Part shown: in pieces, positions 57,151 through 64,000 of the stretch
Layout of the letters: every line of letters begins with the position of its first letter
Position numbering within the stretch: the stretch's first letter is position 1
Source: Rhodopseudomonas sp.
GTDB lineage: Bacteria > Pseudomonadota > Alphaproteobacteria > Rhizobiales > Xanthobacteraceae
Direction of reading: 5' to 3'
Length of the DNA stretch: 64,000 nucleotides
Assembly: GCA_016124795.1 (NCBI GenBank)
Contig: WGNB01000011.1
Location: 1-64,000, forward strand
Program-made: the position numbers and the translations under genes
The notes under the pieces: generated by a model
The model's database searches: none
What the model saw: only the letters and a program-made list of their open reading frames with translations
Told to the model about the DNA's origin: nothing

Positions 57151-57191
57151 CCGCTAACCCACCCTCGCGCGGGGGCGGGCTAGCGGTTTTT
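57151..57191 (+). terminator. Probable rho-independent terminator after the ABM-domain gene
   Basis: Stem CCGCTAACCC/GGGCTAGCGG (57151-57160, 57177-57186, one mismatch), then TTTTT. It is 43 bp after the ABM gene stop and upstream of the MarR promoter. Confidence 0.7.
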
Positions 57192-57228
57192 GGCGTCGGC
57201 AGCGGCAACAATTGTTTCGCCTCGCATA

Positions 57229-57257
57229 TTGACAATATGTTGTCATATTGACATTAT
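57229..57257 (+). promoter_or_regulatory. Promoter and overlapping operator of the MarR-type gene
   Basis: TTGACA at 57229-57234 and CATTAT at 57252-57257 are spaced 17 bp, a good sigma-70-like match. The palindrome TGACAA-TATG-TTGTCA at 57230-57245 overlaps the -35 element, so a regulator bound there would block transcription. The -10 is only 6 bp before the MarR ATG at 57264, placing the transcript start at or near the ATG. Confidence 0.6.
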
Positions 57258-57263
57258 GGCACC

Positions 57264-57710
57264 ATGAACGCAGATCCCGCCCCCCAGGCTTTGCTGCCGC
57301 TGATCGTCGCCGACATTTACGAACTGGCCGGCGCCTTGCGCGCGCGCGGCGAAACGGTCGCCGCCACCGTCGGCCAGACCCAGGCGCGCTGGCAGGTGAT
57401 GAGCGCGGCCTCAGGCGGCCGCCATACCGTTCCGCAGATCGCGCGCCGGCTCGGCGTCAGCCGACAGAACGTCCAGCGCATCGCCGATCTTCTGGTCGCC
57501 GAAGGGTCGGCGACGTTCGAGACCAACCCCGATCATCGCGGCTCGCCTTATCTGGTGCTGAGCAAGGATGGCAGCGCCGCCCTGGCGCGGATCACCAGGG
57601 CCGCAGCCGCCGATCACGCCGCCATCGCCGATCAACTCGGCAACGCCGATCTCAAGGCGCTGCACCGCGCCTTGCGCCGCCTGATCGAAGCGACCGCGAC
57701 CATCGCCTGA
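57264..57710 (+). CDS. MarR-family transcriptional regulator
   Basis: 148 residues. Winged helix: TVPQIARRLGVSRQNVQRIADLLVAEG forms the recognition helix-turn-helix, then the wing NPDHRGSPYLVLSKDGSAAL. N- and C-terminal helices would form the dimer. It likely represses its own promoter through the TGACAA/TTGTCA palindrome and perhaps the DUF1398 gene 35 bp downstream. No Shine-Dalgarno lies before the ATG. Confidence 0.87.
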   Translation: MNADPAPQALLPLIVADIYELAGALRARGETVAATVGQTQARWQVMSAASGGRHTVPQIARRLGVSRQNVQRIADLLVAEGSATFETNPDHRGSPYLVLSKDGSAALARITRAAAADHAAIADQLGNADLKALHRALRRLIEATATIA

Positions 57711-57745
57711 CCAGGTTCATTTCAATCCAACACAGGAAGACAAAG

Positions 57746-58141
57746 ATGAATACCGACACCATCGTCGAATGCATGCGCCTGAGCTTTGACAACACTCCGT
57801 TTCCCGCCGTCGTGCAGAAGCTCGGCCAGGCCGGCGTTCACGCTTACACCGCCGATCTGATCGCGCTGCGAAATACGTATTATGACGCGACAGCCGAAAG
57901 CTTCGACGAAGCAATGCCGCTGACCGACGCGCCGGCCATCGCCGCTACCTTCGACGAGAAGGCCGTCGCGCAAACGATCAAGGCCATTCAACGCGGCGAC
58001 ATCGGTTACGCGGAATTCCTGCGCCGGATCATGAAAGCCGGCTGCGCCAGCTACCGGGTATACTTCGGCGGCCGCAAGGCGGTCTATTTCGGGCGCGACG
58101 GCGACTGCTACAGCGAACCGTTTCCACAGCCGAAGCACTGA
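57746..58141 (+). CDS. DUF1398 family protein
   Basis: 131 residues, like E. coli YbcV. Features: FDNTPFPAVVQKLGQAGVHAY, DATAESFDEAM, and the C-terminal FLRRIMKAGCASYRVYFGGR with KAVYFGRDGDCYSEPFP. Function unknown. AGGAAG precedes the ATG. Directly after the MarR gene, so probably part of the same operon. Confidence 0.85.
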   Translation: MNTDTIVECMRLSFDNTPFPAVVQKLGQAGVHAYTADLIALRNTYYDATAESFDEAMPLTDAPAIAATFDEKAVAQTIKAIQRGDIGYAEFLRRIMKAGCASYRVYFGGRKAVYFGRDGDCYSEPFPQPKH

Positions 58142-58162
58142 CCTCGCGCGGTCGCGTCGCCG

Positions 58163-59398
58163 TTAAGCCGACACCAACCCACCGAGCGGCCTGACCTTCT
58201 CGCTGCCGGGGAAGACATCGCGGCCCAGCACTGTCTCGTCGGCACGCAGATGATCGCGCAGAATGCCCTTGAGCACCGCGCGCAGATCGGTGGTCGGCTT
58301 CAGATCGCGGTTCTGATAAAGCGCCGCCTCCGACACGCCCGGCCAGTCCGCGATCACCCGGCCGCCTTTCAGCGCGCCGCCGGCCAGCAAGGCCACCGTC
58401 GCGGTGCCGTGGTCGGTGCCTTCGGTGCCGTTGATGCGCGCGGTGCGGCCGAACTCGGTGACGATCGCCACCGCGGTGTCTTTCCACGCCGGCCCCATGC
58501 CGGTTTCGATCGCGGCCACCGCGCCATCGAGCGCGCCGAGCAACGCCGACAGCCGGCCATGCGCCGCGCCCTCCTGCGCGTGGGTGTCCCAGCCGTCGAA
58601 GGCAAGCGCGCCGACGCGCGGTCCATCCGGACGCGCCATGAACTTGGCCGCCGCGCCGGCCGCTTCGGCGAAATACATCCGCACGCCGGCATAAGGCCCG
58701 GTGAGCTTCGGCCCGCCGCCTTTCATGTCGCCGCCTTTGGCGATCGCCGCCAGTGCGCTACGTTCCTGCAACGCCTGCGCCAGCGCCGGATCGGTGTGCT
58801 GATAGAGATCGAGCAGCCGGCTGATGGTGTCGTTGCTCGCCGGCTGCAACCGCGGCGGCGTATAGGACAACACCTTGGCCGGCCCGCGCGCCACCAGCGG
58901 CGTGATCGGCCCGATGGCAAAGACGTCGCGGCCGGCGACGCGCTCGCCGCGCGCCATGCCGTTGAGCGCGCGGTTGAGCCAGCCGGTCTCGCTGGCGCCC
59001 GGCCGCGTCAAGCCGCTTTCCAGCACGTCCTGCCCGTCGAAATGCGAGCGCTCGCGATAAGGCGAGGCCACCGCGTGCACGACGCTGGCCTGCCCGGCTT
59101 TATAGAGCCGGTGGAAATTCGGCATCGCCGGATTGAGCGCGAAGGTCGCATCGAGCGGCAGCGCGGCATTCTCGCCGTCGAGCCGCAAGCCGTCATTGCC
59201 GCGCAAGCCAACCCAGGCCGGATCGCCGACCGGCGCGACGGTCGCCAGGCCGTCAAGCGCGCCGCGCAAGACGATGGTGAGGAAACGCGGATCGCGGCCT
59301 TCGGCCATCGCCAGCTTCGGCATATAGGCCCAGGCGAACAGCGCGCCGGAGCCAAGCAGCATTTCACGGCGGGTCGCCCGATGCGGGATAAAGGTCAT
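58163..59398 (-). CDS. DUF1501 family protein, Tat-exported
   Basis: 411 residues. Tat signal ATRREMLLGSGALFAWA (RR at 10-11). The core resembles sulfatase/phosphatase-like proteins: FLTIVLRGALDGLATVAPVGD at the start, LAFDGWDTHAQEGAAHGRLS and VTEFGRTARINGTEGTDHGT, containing the D-x-H and F-G-R-T segments of DUF1501. Activity unproven. It lies 20 bp downstream of its usual partner DUF1800 and is probably cotranscribed. Confidence 0.9.
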   Translation of the reverse strand: MTFIPHRATRREMLLGSGALFAWAYMPKLAMAEGRDPRFLTIVLRGALDGLATVAPVGDPAWVGLRGNDGLRLDGENAALPLDATFALNPAMPNFHRLYKAGQASVVHAVASPYRERSHFDGQDVLESGLTRPGASETGWLNRALNGMARGERVAGRDVFAIGPITPLVARGPAKVLSYTPPRLQPASNDTISRLLDLYQHTDPALAQALQERSALAAIAKGGDMKGGGPKLTGPYAGVRMYFAEAAGAAAKFMARPDGPRVGALAFDGWDTHAQEGAAHGRLSALLGALDGAVAAIETGMGPAWKDTAVAIVTEFGRTARINGTEGTDHGTATVALLAGGALKGGRVIADWPGVSEAALYQNRDLKPTTDLRAVLKGILRDHLRADETVLGRDVFPGSEKVRPLGGLVSA

Positions 59399-59418
59399 GA
59401 CATTTACCTGTCAGGTTC

Positions 59419-60891
59419 TCAACGTCTCTGGAATTCGGGCGTCATCAGCAACAGCGCGATCGCCTGCGGCCGGCTTTCGGCGCGCGCCAGCGTCTGCCGC
59501 GTCGCCGGCGACATCGACGGACCGAAAGTCCGCTCCGCCACCGCCTCGGGATCGATCAAGGCACGTGCCTGCCGCGACATCCGGTTGGCGAGATCGAGAC
59601 GCTGCGGCAGCCCGTCCATCCAGGCGGCGCTGTCGTCGGCGAAGCCGTTCGGCGCCGGCGGCCGCCACAACGGTTCGCCCAGCAAGTTCTGCGCCTGAAT
59701 CAAAGGCCGCACATCCGGCGGATCGATATCGAGCGCGCGCAGGCTGTCGACCAGCCATTCCGACGGCTTCTTCAGTTTCGTGCGCGGCGCGTCGAAGGCT
59801 TGCGGCGCGGTCACCAGCGCGCGGGCCAATTCCTTGAGATTGCCGCCGGTGTCGAGATAGCGCCTGGTCAGCAAGGCGACCAAAGCCGGCGGCGGTTCGT
59901 CGGCGACGAAATGCCGGACCAGCTTGGTCGCGATATGCTTGGCCGTCGCCGGGCTGCGCGCCAGCGTTTCCAGCACGGCGCGGCCCTGATCGAAACCGTT
60001 GTCCTGATACTCGCGGCCCATGACGCGCTCGGGGCCCGGCTCATGCAGGCGCGGATTGAACATGAACTCGCCGCCGTGCTCCTGCTTCACCGGCACGATG
60101 CTCCAGCCGGTGATGACCTTGGCGAAATTCGTCACATCCGCTTGCGAATAGCCGCTGCGCACGCCGACGGTATGCAGCTCCATGATCTCGCGCGCGAGAT
60201 TTTCATTAATGCCCTTGCCGCGCCGCTGACCGGCGCGCGAGTCCGGCCCCATCGACTGGACGTTGTCGAGATAATGCAGCATCGCCGGATGGGTCTCGAC
60301 CGCCAGCAACATGTCGGCGAAAGTGCCGGTGACATGCGGCCGGATCGCCTCGCGCTCGAAAGCGCCGCACAGCGCCCGCACCGGCCCCTTGTCGGCCGAC
60401 ACGCAGAAATGGTTCGACCAGAACCAGACCAGCCGCTCGACGAAACCGGTCTCGGCGGCGAGCGCGGCGTCGTAACGCGCCTTGGCTTCCTCAAAATAAA
60501 TCTGCTGCGGCACGCCGGGCTGCTGTTTCGGCTTGTTGCCTGCCTTGTTGCCTGCCTTGGCGGCCATATCCCGATTCATGTCGCGGCTCATGTCGGGCTT
60601 CATGCCCGGCTGAACGCCTTGCATGACCGGCGCGGCATCGGCTTTCGCCGTCGCCTCGCGCTCGGCCTTGGCCGCCAGCCGCGCCGCCTTGCGTTCCTGC
60701 CGGAATGAGAACTGGGCGCGCGCCGCTTCGCCGACCGTCAGCAGATCGTCGTTGACGATCCGGCCGGCGCCCGGCCGGTCGAGGTCGGCCAGCAAGACGG
60801 CGCGAACATCGCGCGCCACGTTGCCGGCCCGCGGTGCAAATGCGAAACGACTGAGCGCGGTTGCCGCTTGCGCCTGAGGATCGACGGCCAT
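59419..60891 (-). CDS. DUF1800 family protein
   Basis: 490 residues. DUF1800 features: ALSRFAFAPRAGNVARDVRA, LVWFWSNHFCVSADKGPVRA, NENLAREIMELHTVGVRSGY and HIATKLVRHFVADEPPPALV. An insertion at about residues 90-125 is rich in Met, Asp, Lys and Asn with short repeats (DMSRD/DMNRD, KAGNKAGNK), absent from typical members. No signal peptide; the DUF1501 partner has a Tat signal. Function unknown, but the pair is widespread. Confidence 0.88.
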   Translation of the reverse strand: MAVDPQAQAATALSRFAFAPRAGNVARDVRAVLLADLDRPGAGRIVNDDLLTVGEAARAQFSFRQERKAARLAAKAEREATAKADAAPVMQGVQPGMKPDMSRDMNRDMAAKAGNKAGNKPKQQPGVPQQIYFEEAKARYDAALAAETGFVERLVWFWSNHFCVSADKGPVRALCGAFEREAIRPHVTGTFADMLLAVETHPAMLHYLDNVQSMGPDSRAGQRRGKGINENLAREIMELHTVGVRSGYSQADVTNFAKVITGWSIVPVKQEHGGEFMFNPRLHEPGPERVMGREYQDNGFDQGRAVLETLARSPATAKHIATKLVRHFVADEPPPALVALLTRRYLDTGGNLKELARALVTAPQAFDAPRTKLKKPSEWLVDSLRALDIDPPDVRPLIQAQNLLGEPLWRPPAPNGFADDSAAWMDGLPQRLDLANRMSRQARALIDPEAVAERTFGPSMSPATRQTLARAESRPQAIALLLMTPEFQRR

Positions 60892-61056
60892 GATACGACT
60901 CGCCCTTTGCTGCGCGCCGACTTCATCCGTCGGATGAAACTCGGGCTTTACTAGGGCCGAGACGCTAGGACCGCGAACATGAACGAAGTCTGAGCGACAA
61001 CCTAAACAAGTTGTAATGTTGGAACCGGCGAACCGACCGCGACCCAGAGGACTCGG

Positions 61057-62205
61057 CTAGATCGCATGCATGACCGGCTGATAGCAGGACATTAAGCCGA
61101 AGCAGGCGCTCAAGGCCTGCCGCAGTTTCGGCGAGTCTTGACCGTTAATGGGAACATCCGGAAATCCATGCCGACGCAGCATGACCTGCGCCCGCAGGAT
61201 CGCCGGCTTGCCGCCGACCGCTATGGCTTTCACGACATCATTGGCGGCATCGTCGAGTCGATTGAGTCGGACCAGGCTGAAGGCCCGACCGACCAGAAGC
61301 TTGGTCCACTGTTCGGGCATGAAATGATAGAGCGGTTCGCCGGGCGACGCCTCGGCCAATACCGCGTCATAATCCTTCACCGCCAGATCGTCCCGGCCCA
61401 GTCGCGCATAATATTCCGCCCGCGACGTCTTCAGCAATTCGCCGTCAGGTCCGATCCTCATCGCCGCCGTGAGGTCGTCGACCGCGTCGGCCGGCTTGCC
61501 CACCGCAGCCAGGACGCCGGCGCGCCGAGCCAGCAATTCGGCATTGGGCGCGGCGTGGCGGATCAGGTAATCGAGATCGGCGAGCGCAACGCTATAATTG
61601 CCGCGCGCGCAGCATTCGCCGAGATAAGTGAACAAGACCGCACGCTGGTCACGCGCGAACAAGTAGTTTGGATGTCGGCGAATGATGTCGTCGTAGACGC
61701 CCACCGCCTCGCGGTTGGCCTGACGGGCGATCAGGATCGCCGCATAAGTCGTACCGATAGCCGGGTCATTCGGCGCGAGACGCCGCGCTATCGATATTTC
61801 GCGTTCGGCCCGATCGACATCGCCGATCGTCAGGCAAATCCGCGCTGCCAGATGACGCGCACCGACATTGTCGGCATCGACAGAGAGGGCAGCGTCGACT
61901 TCCGGAAGCGCTTGCTGCGCCTTATCCATCTCGATGTCGAACACCGCGCGGGCCAGATACGCGGCGACGCGATCGCTTGCGCTGGCGTCGGCGGCGGCGA
62001 GTGCCGGCTCGGCGCATTGCTTGCCGCCCGGCTGTAACGACGCACGATAACAATCGCTGACGCCGGGGGACAGGCGGGCGGCGCCGGGATCGTTAATCGG
62101 CAGGTTGCGGGCACCGCCGAAATCGGAACCTTCTGCAAGCGGCGCGCTCTTGACCGCCGCGGCGGCGAGAAAGAGCAACCCGCCAAGAATGTAAGTGAGC
62201 TTCAT
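61057..62205 (-). CDS. Exported TPR-repeat protein
   Basis: 382 residues with a signal peptide (ILGGLLFLAAAAVKS). TPR-like helix pairs, such as AYLARAVFDIEMDKAQQALP, AARICLTIGDVDRAEREISI and AGVLAAVGKPADAVDDLTAA, cover most of the chain. Likely a periplasmic scaffold. ATG 62205 chosen over an in-frame start six codons earlier for a better signal sequence. Last gene of a three-gene set (62534-63721, 62220-62534, this one). Confidence 0.78.
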   Translation of the reverse strand: MKLTYILGGLLFLAAAAVKSAPLAEGSDFGGARNLPINDPGAARLSPGVSDCYRASLQPGGKQCAEPALAAADASASDRVAAYLARAVFDIEMDKAQQALPEVDAALSVDADNVGARHLAARICLTIGDVDRAEREISIARRLAPNDPAIGTTYAAILIARQANREAVGVYDDIIRRHPNYLFARDQRAVLFTYLGECCARGNYSVALADLDYLIRHAAPNAELLARRAGVLAAVGKPADAVDDLTAAMRIGPDGELLKTSRAEYYARLGRDDLAVKDYDAVLAEASPGEPLYHFMPEQWTKLLVGRAFSLVRLNRLDDAANDVVKAIAVGGKPAILRAQVMLRRHGFPDVPINGQDSPKLRQALSACFGLMSCYQPVMHAI

Positions 62206-62219
62206 GGCCGACCACCGTG

Positions 62220-62534
62220 TCAATTGCTGGAGGGGATTTGGCAGACGATGTCCGCGCGCGACGATGCCGCAACGCGAACCTTGGTCTCACGGTCGGCGAA
62301 GCCGCAGTGGAATTGACGCGAGATAGGCGAATAACGCGCATTGCCGAGATGCGTCCAAACCGGAAACGTCCGGCGTAACGCTGAAACCGAAGCCGGGTCG
62401 AAGCAAGCCGGCCCGTCGGCGGCCAACTCAACCCACGCGACAGCGCCGCAAGCGGACACATCGGCTCGCGCCGCGAAAGCCGTCATCATCAATGCGGCCG
62501 ATACGCCGAGACTCCTTGTCAAACACCCGATCAT
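62220..62534 (-). CDS. Small exported protein of unknown function
   Basis: 104 residues, not recognised. Signal-like N-terminus (LGVSAALMMTAFAARA), then about 80 residues with four Cys (SACG, PACFD, FHCGFA, IVCQ), which may form two disulfides in the periplasm. The ATG at 62534 overlaps the stop of the upstream TPR gene (TAATG), so translation is coupled; the downstream TPR gene starts 14 bp on. Confidence 0.65.
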   Translation of the reverse strand: MIGCLTRSLGVSAALMMTAFAARADVSACGAVAWVELAADGPACFDPASVSALRRTFPVWTHLGNARYSPISRQFHCGFADRETKVRVAASSRADIVCQIPSSN

Positions 62535-63721
62535 TACCAGCACCTTTCATCGGCCATGCAGGCTTGCACCGCGTCGGCGAGCGCCGGCAGCGGGTTTTTC
62601 ATGTCTTGTGGACCAAGATCGAGGTAGCCAAGCTTGACGAATGTATCCGCCTTTTTCATGCGCGTTCCCGGATCGATGGCAATCGCCATGAGCGCATCGC
62701 GCAGAGCGGCGTCATTCCGTTTGAGCCGGCGCTCGGCCATCGCGCGCAACCAGAACGACCCGCCCGATTTCGGATTGAGCTCGAGCGCCCGCGTGAATGC
62801 ACGAACCGCGTCCTCGTCGCGATGGGTCAAGAGCAAGACATTGCCCCGCCAGAAATACGACAGTCCGTAATTCGGGTCGTAGGCTATCGCCTTGTCGAGA
62901 TCGGCGAGCGCTTGCTCGAAATGCTCATGGTTGTAGTAGTAAACGCCGCGATGACCGTAGGAAAAAGGCCCCGGCTCGGCCGCGACCCAATCGGAAAAGG
63001 CTTTTTCCGCCTGCTCGGACTGGCCCATTCGCTCCCAGGCCAGCGCTTGTTCCATCCGCGTCTGCGCGCGAAAAGAAAGCCGCTTGCCGTCCAGGTCAGC
63101 CCAAAGCGTGTCGAGATCGGATGTCTTGAGAGCCAGCAACTCGTCGGCCTCGGCGACAACGCCACGGTCGTAGCCCCACCGCTTGTAGAACATCATGCGG
63201 TTATAGTGCGCCAGCACATTGTTGGGCTGAAGTGCGATCACCTTGTTGTAATAGGAGAGTTCGGCGCGATAGTCTTTTCTGGCCTGGGCCAAAAAAGCCA
63301 GCATGTGAAGGGCTTCCGTATTCGCCGGATCGGTCGCCAGCAGTTGCGTGGCAATCGCACTGGCCCTTTCGGTATCCTTTGTATCGATTGCCATCCACCC
63401 GCGCATGACCAACGCACCGGTATCGTTCGGCCGCAGCGCCAGCGCCGCATCGAAATCGCTTATCGCGGCCGAACTTTGATTTTCGACTTTGAACGAACGG
63501 CCCCGCAGCGTCAGGATACGCACGCGTTCGCCATCTGGCAGTTTGTCGTCGTTCAGCAACGCGGTGCAGGATTTCAGCGCCGCCGCCTCGTCATAGGTCA
63601 TGGACGGCGGAACGCATTTGGCCAAGTCCGATTCCGCCGCGCGCGCCAGGCCGGGGCCGAGCCAGACGGCCGCCAGGCCAAGCATGAGCCATATCGATCT
63701 TTGCGCGAAATGTGACATCAT
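62534..63721 (-). CDS. Exported TPR-repeat protein
   Basis: 395 residues with a signal peptide (SIWLMLGLAAVWLGPGLARA). TPR-type helices such as GALVMRGWMAIDTKDTERAS, NPANTEALHMLAFLAQARKD-like units and AVRAFTRALELNPKSGGSFW repeat through the chain. Same family as the protein at 61057. GGAAGG precedes the ATG at 63721. First gene of the operon with the small Cys-containing protein between the two TPR proteins. Confidence 0.8.
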   Translation of the reverse strand: MMSHFAQRSIWLMLGLAAVWLGPGLARAAESDLAKCVPPSMTYDEAAALKSCTALLNDDKLPDGERVRILTLRGRSFKVENQSSAAISDFDAALALRPNDTGALVMRGWMAIDTKDTERASAIATQLLATDPANTEALHMLAFLAQARKDYRAELSYYNKVIALQPNNVLAHYNRMMFYKRWGYDRGVVAEADELLALKTSDLDTLWADLDGKRLSFRAQTRMEQALAWERMGQSEQAEKAFSDWVAAEPGPFSYGHRGVYYYNHEHFEQALADLDKAIAYDPNYGLSYFWRGNVLLLTHRDEDAVRAFTRALELNPKSGGSFWLRAMAERRLKRNDAALRDALMAIAIDPGTRMKKADTFVKLGYLDLGPQDMKNPLPALADAVQACMADERCW

Positions 63722-63912
63722 TGCACCTTCCGATACCATCAGTGACAGACGGAATTTTCGGTCGGCTTAAGCAAACGATTCAAATTTTAGGAATGACCGA
63801 TCGCGCGGACGATCGGCATGTCACAATGTTTGGATCAGGCTTCGGACACGGGGCCGGCGACCGAACATGGATCGGCCGCGATGCGCACCGGCGCGCCAAA
63901 ACCGGAAGCGAA

Positions 63913-64000
63913 CTATCCCGCCTTGCTGCGGCGTTCGTATTCAGCCTTGGCATAATGCTCGCGCTTGGCCGCCAGCATCACGAGGTCGGCACGCTTGACC
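63913..64000 (-). CDS. C-terminal end of an unidentified protein (cut by window edge)
   Basis: Only the last 28 codons are visible, reading ...VKRADLVMLAAKREHYAKAE and ending ...RRSKAG-stop. The alternating charged and hydrophobic residues fit a terminal helix. No family can be assigned. Confidence 0.4.
   Translation of the reverse strand, partial: VKRADLVMLAAKREHYAKAEYERRSKAG

Overview
The window looks like chromosomal DNA of a free-living, metabolically versatile alphaproteobacterium of the order Hyphomicrobiales (Rhizobiales), probably in or near Xanthobacteraceae/Nitrobacteraceae. Signs of this are high G+C, many solute-binding-protein transporters (two complete branched-chain-type Liv ABC systems, one fused TRAP system, one orphan NitT/TauT-type binding protein), Tat-exported enzymes, a CreA protein, Aer-like chemoreceptors and a small palindromic repeat typical of this group. 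I saw no rRNA, tRNA, transposase, phage gene or CRISPR array. The taxonomic placement is inference.

Layout. 0-7.4 kb: two tandem SAM methyltransferases (the first cut by the window edge), a zeta-type GST (maiA-like), a GlcG/HbpS-like protein, two divergent beta-hydroxyacid dehydrogenases, a CocE-type hydrolase and a beta-propeller protein. 7.8-26.1 kb: a transport and catabolism island. It holds a Tat-exported binding protein with LivHMGF, an ACMSD-type amidohydrolase, an FAD aromatic-ring hydroxylase resembling the dihydroxypyridine hydroxylase type, a small cupin, and a TetR regulator. The TetR gene is divergent from a cupin - alpha/beta-hydrolase - binding protein - LivHMGF operon. A third Liv binding protein, a DUF1330 protein and a kynurenine-formamidase-type cyclase follow. 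26.3-31 kb: a DUF1007/NicO nickel-cobalt export pair and envelope proteins. 31.3-34.9 kb: two tandem PAS-containing chemoreceptors. 34.9-38.1 kb: a TRAP transporter. 38.4-49.9 kb: msrP, an EF-G-like GTPase, an outer-membrane barrel, an orphan binding protein, aspartate aminotransferase, a PAP2 enzyme, a phytanoyl-CoA-type dioxygenase, a GST and an asparaginase. 50-55.2 kb: an anion permease next to a three-subunit gluconate-2-dehydrogenase-type complex (small subunit, GMC flavoprotein, triheme cytochrome c). 55.4-64 kb: a CWC Cys-rich protein, a CorA/ZntB transporter, a monooxygenase-fold protein, a MarR regulator with DUF1398, the DUF1800/DUF1501 pair, and three exported proteins (two TPR) in one operon.

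How the genes work together. The middle island reads as uptake of small organic acids through Liv-type ABC systems, followed by ring hydroxylation, decarboxylation/hydrolysis and cupin chemistry. The clearest regulatory signal is a pair of TGAGCA-N2-TGCTCA palindromes, 21 bp centre to centre, between the TetR gene and the cupin-hydrolase-Liv operon. In all three transport operons a GC-rich hairpin sits just after the binding-protein gene and before the permease gene, which would let binding protein be made in excess of the membrane parts. The most distinctive unexplained items are the TetR-controlled cupin/hydrolase/Liv module, the EF-G-like protein with Ser in place of the catalytic His of G3, a possibly leaderless MarR gene with an overlapping operator, and a 28-bp tandem repeat between the two chemoreceptors.
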